Positions 60,661-64,000 of a stretch of DNA of 64,000 nucleotides are shown in pieces. Positions within the stretch are counted from its first letter, which is position 1. Every line of letters starts with the position of its first letter. The notes beneath the pieces are model-generated. The model saw nothing but the letters and a program-made list of their open reading frames with translations. It was not told the DNA's origin and did not search any database. Source of the DNA: Paenibacillus humicola (GTDB lineage Bacteria > Bacillota > Bacilli > Paenibacillales > Paenibacillaceae); the NCBI RefSeq assembly GCF_028826105.1, contig NZ_JAQGPL010000001.1:5649501-5713500 (forward strand), read 5' to 3'. The position numbers and the translations under genes were made by a program.

Positions 60661-63015
60661 TCATTTAGCATGATAGTTTACTACAGTATTACTTGCTGGA
60701 GCAACTGAGCAATTAATCGTGAATGTTGTAGTTGTGATGTTAGTTACCCACACGCTCCCTATATTTGCTTGAGGGGTACAGACTACAGATGAGGGCGCAT
60801 ACCCTAATCCGTGAGTTACCGTAACAGAAGGAGCGCGGGCATTAATTATAGTCACACCATCAATTCCATTTTGATAGCTCGCAGTTTTTTGTGTTCCTCC
60901 CGGTAGACTTTGAACCAAAGCATTGTAGCCAGTCCATCCTGCCTTTACACTCCCAGCAGAATGAATCGGATTAAAGTAAATGGTTTCGAAAGCATTATTA
61001 ATTTTGACATAGAGTTGAACGACTGTAGCGGTAAGATCATTTTGAGTGACTACTGCTGCTAAATCCGTTCCGAGCATACCATTTTGATTAGAAATATACA
61101 GTTCAATAACTGGTGGAGAACCCATTGCTCCTTGCTGTTTAACTCTAAAAAACACCTGAGCCCTCTGAGTGTTTGTATTACTGCTGTCCCCGGATATTAA
61201 ACTTATTGTACTCATTGAATCTTGAAACTGTTGAGTAATTGCGACTTTACCAATTTGACTCCAATAACCTGCGCTGCTCCCGCCAGTATTCGGAGTAAAG
61301 AAAGTCATTCCAGTCACTTTTTTATCGTAAATATTAGGGACATTTCCCGTTATAATCGCCCCGTTAGTAACCGCCGCGTTAAAATCCCCGATAAAACTGA
61401 ATTCTTGTGAGCCACCTAAAATTGTATTATTTCGAAGACGCATATTATCAGAAACGGCTAAATGCATGCCGAAACTGGTATATCCGCGGTTTATGAAATT
61501 ATTCGAAACATCGTAGTTGCGAGTTGGCGCACGACTTACATATATAGCCCGTTCAAATAAACCATCAACCATCATGTTTCGAATAATTAAATCTGATGCA
61601 GGGACTGTAACCCCTGCGCGTACACAGGCAGAAAATCCATCACTAACCACTGCAATGTCTTGAAAAATAGACGAATCGACGATAACTGTCCCTATGGCGT
61701 CAAGATGCAGCCCGCCATTACCCTTAAATCTCGTCCCTTCAATGGTAACGTTTTCTACATTAGCTCCACCTGCAGCCAGCGCACGAACAAATTTTGTATT
61801 CGCAGAAGCGCCAAGCATTTCAATTTCGCCTCCAACAACCGTAACATCCTTGATCCCCGTGCTTAAATAAATAGCCGTGTCATACGTTGTTTTGAACATC
61901 GGGTTGATGATTTTAAGCCCCCGAGAGTTGGTTTGACCGGTAACAGCCCTGCGGTTTCCGAAGTAAGTCGGATTTGTAATCGTAAAATCAAAATCTGCAC
62001 CGTATGTTGGATTACCCATACACCAAGCTTCAGAGGTTTCCCCACCGAGAACAGTATCGTTAGTGCTGCTGACACGTTTCGAACCGACTCCGTGCATATA
62101 AAAAGCCGTTCCCCATGGATAGAGGGCAAGGTTCTTGGATGACTTTCCATCCAAAGATTCCGCCCAGTCCACCATATGGCGAACGTGCCGCGTAAACGAT
62201 TCTGTTGCAAGCCCGCCCAAACATATGTTAAACCGGACAAAATAACCATGGCCGCCAAATTGCGGTCTGAACGGGTCATAGGCTTGACACTTCTTAATAA
62301 TCGGATAAATGCAAAAACTAAAATTGGTTGCATGCAGATTCCATCCCTCGAACACGCAGTTCTCAACTTGCGGCATCATGCAATTCGAGAATGAAAAAAT
62401 ATGCGCCCCGCCTGAACTGGTCGTAGTTGAAGGTCCGCCGGGGTTAACTTCACGTATCCGGCCGGCATTCATTATTTTAGGCTTTCGAATGAAAGAAAAT
62501 TTTCGCACATAAGGCCCTGTAGAATAGTTCCATTCAGTTGGTTTTGCCAGCGTCAACGTATCACCATTTACCGAAACGATCATATTTATTTCATGATGGC
62601 CGATGATTTGAAAATCTTGGTTTGCATTCCAGGGAAAAATGACTTGGTAGTCACCAATTAAAATATATTCATTTGCAGAGAAGTCCGCTCCCAAGCCACT
62701 TTCAAGGTTAATTGTATATGTGTTTTGGTTGATTTGAGGATCAGCCACGGCGTAAATAATAGATTGTATTCCCTTGAACCAGAAGACCGGTGCGCCGTCC
62801 GAACTTGTTCCTGGAGTGGGATCTACGGTCAAACTAGCCCCATTCAAATCAATCGTTAATGATTTATTGATGATAATATTCGTTATTGTATAGGATACGT
62901 TTGGATCGAATTGAACGGTCGCAAATTCAACCGCGCTATCAATTGCCCTTTTTATTCGCTCTGTGTCGTCAGTTTCGGAGCCCATCCTTGGAAAACTTTC
63001 AACATAAACATACAT
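60661..63015 (-). CDS. large right-handed beta-helix (pectate-lyase-3-like) protein with tailspike-like C-terminus
   Basis: 784 residues. N-terminal RIKRAIDSAVEFATVQFDPN with LTIDLNGASLTVDPTPG is the start of a pectate_lyase_3 fold; repeated beta-helix coils follow (residues about 170-530; NVTIEGTRFKGNGGLHLD, SDNMRLRNNTILGG). The last 230 residues are beta-rich with HGLGYAPSSVVCTPQAN, like phage tail-fibre tips. ATG 63015 has GGAGGGCGATTCTT; the ORF opens at 63069 without a site. No signal peptide. Could be a phage tailspike or a cargo adhesin; no other phage genes are near. Confidence 0.82.
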   Translation of the reverse strand: MYVYVESFPRMGSETDDTERIKRAIDSAVEFATVQFDPNVSYTITNIIINKSLTIDLNGASLTVDPTPGTSSDGAPVFWFKGIQSIIYAVADPQINQNTYTINLESGLGADFSANEYILIGDYQVIFPWNANQDFQIIGHHEINMIVSVNGDTLTLAKPTEWNYSTGPYVRKFSFIRKPKIMNAGRIREVNPGGPSTTTSSGGAHIFSFSNCMMPQVENCVFEGWNLHATNFSFCIYPIIKKCQAYDPFRPQFGGHGYFVRFNICLGGLATESFTRHVRHMVDWAESLDGKSSKNLALYPWGTAFYMHGVGSKRVSSTNDTVLGGETSEAWCMGNPTYGADFDFTITNPTYFGNRRAVTGQTNSRGLKIINPMFKTTYDTAIYLSTGIKDVTVVGGEIEMLGASANTKFVRALAAGGANVENVTIEGTRFKGNGGLHLDAIGTVIVDSSIFQDIAVVSDGFSACVRAGVTVPASDLIIRNMMVDGLFERAIYVSRAPTRNYDVSNNFINRGYTSFGMHLAVSDNMRLRNNTILGGSQEFSFIGDFNAAVTNGAIITGNVPNIYDKKVTGMTFFTPNTGGSSAGYWSQIGKVAITQQFQDSMSTISLISGDSSNTNTQRAQVFFRVKQQGAMGSPPVIELYISNQNGMLGTDLAAVVTQNDLTATVVQLYVKINNAFETIYFNPIHSAGSVKAGWTGYNALVQSLPGGTQKTASYQNGIDGVTIINARAPSVTVTHGLGYAPSSVVCTPQANIGSVWVTNITTTTFTINCSVAPASNTVVNYHAK

Positions 63016-63524
63016 AAGAATCGCCCTCCGATCTTTAAAACTGTCCCCCTCACAACTAGAATGGCACATTACGCCACTTCGAATGTTTTTAATAGATTCA
63101 TTGACATCGACGTGATAAAAAAATTATATTGTACTCAGCTATTTTGTTTAGTGGAGAATAATTCGAAACATATGAAACACGAACATATGAAACACAAAAC
63201 GGATTAATAGTACCGGCAAGTCTCTAGCACGGGTCTCTTAAGGAATATATATATTGTCTGAAGAAAAGTATTAGATATGTCAATTGTAATAGTAGGTCTA
63301 TTATTGTATGCTAGATAGTCTCATTGGCAACTGAAAAGCACACAGATAAATGCTTTGCGCAAGCCTAAATTTTCTTTCTCATTGACCATCAATGTATGGT
63401 TCAAGATTTAAAAGTACCTAAAAGGGATGCCATTCGTATAACCACTTTTATCTATCTACCCGATAGCAAAACAAAGTAAAGGCGCATGCCGGGATCGACA
63501 TGCGCTTCTACTTCAAAGAGCCTA
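63016..63524. other. AT-rich intergenic region with a short tandem repeat
   Basis: 509 bp without a convincing gene. Two direct copies of CATATGAAACAC(G/A)AA lie at about 63169-63198. The promoter of the beta-helix gene is expected near 63050-63150. Confidence 0.45.
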
Positions 63525-63723
63525 TTATATTTCTCGAGATGCTTCCGCATACTTTTTGAAGTTGTCTAAAATCGCCTGCCAGCCGGCCTGCTGCATCTCG
63601 ATGGACTCCGCCGAAATCAAAGCCAAAGCTGCCGTCTTTCGCTTCCATTCTTGAAACAAATTTACCGCCGGCCTTCAGATCATTCTCGGCGTGTGCCAGT
63701 CGTCGGAAGTCTTGCTCCATTGC
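63525..63723 (-). pseudogene. SRPBCC (AHSA1-type) protein remnant with internal deletion
   Basis: The 5' part reads HAENDLKAGGKFVSRMEAKD and GSFGFDFGG, and the 3' part, in another frame, IEMQQAGWQAILDNFKKYAE. These are the N-terminal middle and the C-terminal helix of the SRPBCC/START-like fold; about 60 residues between and the N-terminus are missing. Confidence 0.75.
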
Positions 63724-63763
63724 TTAATCTGCGGCCGCTCCATTTCAGGCGTAAGGCCTCCGC

Positions 63764-64000
63764 TCAAGGTTCATAGCGCTGCCCCGCGATGAAAATGTCA
63801 ACTTTCCTGGCCGGCGGGGGCGTCTCCTCCACAACGTACAGGTAACGATCCTTCTTATAAAGAACATAATAAAGCATCGTGAACGGATGAAAGTAGTCGA
63901 AGCCCCTAATCCGGCAGCCGCATCGAAACAGGAGCCTCTCCCCTTCGGCGATCGTAAAAGGCAGCCGGTTGCTTCCGCACCAGTCGATGGTTAGCTGAAG
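63764..64000 (-). CDS. hypothetical protein, partial (5' end beyond window)
   Basis: The 78 C-terminal codons of a minus-strand gene: LTIDWCGSNRLPFTIAEGE, CGCRIRGFDYFHPFTMLYYV, KVDIFIAGQRYEP then TGA. Sense coding and GC-rich, so likely real chromosomal sequence. Family not recognised. Confidence 0.6.
   Translation of the reverse strand, partial: LQLTIDWCGSNRLPFTIAEGERLLFRCGCRIRGFDYFHPFTMLYYVLYKKDRYLYVVEETPPPARKVDIFIAGQRYEP

Noticed and set aside
60661..63015. Prophage region
   Set aside because: A single tailspike-like gene with no capsid, terminase, integrase or lysis genes in the window.

Overview
The window looks like a chromosomal stretch of an endospore-forming Bacillales bacterium, most probably Paenibacillaceae (Paenibacillus/Cohnella type). 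The basis is a Ger(A,B,C) spore-germination operon, several secreted proteins with copper-amine-oxidase-N (stalk-like) domains, strong AGGAGG-type ribosome binding sites, frequent GTG/TTG/CTG starts and mid-range GC. No rRNA, tRNA, CRISPR array or complete prophage was seen.

Layout. 1-9.8 kb is ordinary chromosome: an ECF sigma factor with a partner gene, a double-GNAT acetyltransferase, a methyltransferase, an M3 oligoendopeptidase, a stalk-domain secreted protein, yrdB, and a divergent XRE-cupin regulator/MFS exporter pair with palindromic operators. 10-14.2 kb is a scrap yard: a VOC protein, a FUSC fragment, an HxlR/dihydrofolate-reductase-like pair, a WYL fragment and IS66 debris. 14.2-18.5 kb is the germination operon (gerA frameshifted). 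18.6-23.9 kb holds an IS3 remnant, a reductase-like protein, two membrane proteins, an OmpR-type two-component system and a small acidic protein. 23.9-60.5 kb is the unusual part: mostly small, unrelated genes, nearly all on the minus strand (GNATs, NUDIX hydrolases, 2'-5' RNA ligase, aminoglycoside-phosphotransferase-like kinase, P-loop kinases, DinB, DUF5071, DUF3221, TIMP-like, RidA, CYTH, nucleotidyltransferase and others), many followed directly by a 60-100 bp imperfect palindrome. 36.8-43 kb carries RHS, msrB, IS3 and IS110 scraps, an IS256 element, two copies of a ~113 bp MITE-like element and a secreted RCC1/FnIII protein. 60.6-64 kb has a large right-handed beta-helix protein, an SRPBCC remnant and the edge of an unidentified gene.

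The main observation is the palindrome family: about 25 candidate copies (some weak) between 9.9 and 60.5 kb, all read in the same orientation, that is downstream of minus-strand genes. On the minus strand a typical copy reads TAAC box - spacer - GATAG(T/C)G or ACAAGAG box - GC-rich stem-loop - CTCAAC/CTATC box - spacer - GGGCAGGATAG or GTTA(T) end. At least fourteen start within about 30 nt of an upstream stop codon, and in four cases the gene's own TAA is part of the TAAC box. Together with the gene content this resembles a sedentary integron cassette array (an attC cluster lacking an integrase). The right-hand ends do not follow the strict GTTRRRY rule, however, and no recombinase is present here, so a distinct or degenerate system, or a dispersed terminator family, remains possible.

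Several genes (gerA, MATE, a NUDIX gene, RidA, an alpha/beta hydrolase, a WYL regulator and others) are each broken by what looks like one indel, some in short homopolymers. This could be real decay or assembly error. All functional names are from reading the translations by eye; nothing was searched against a database.
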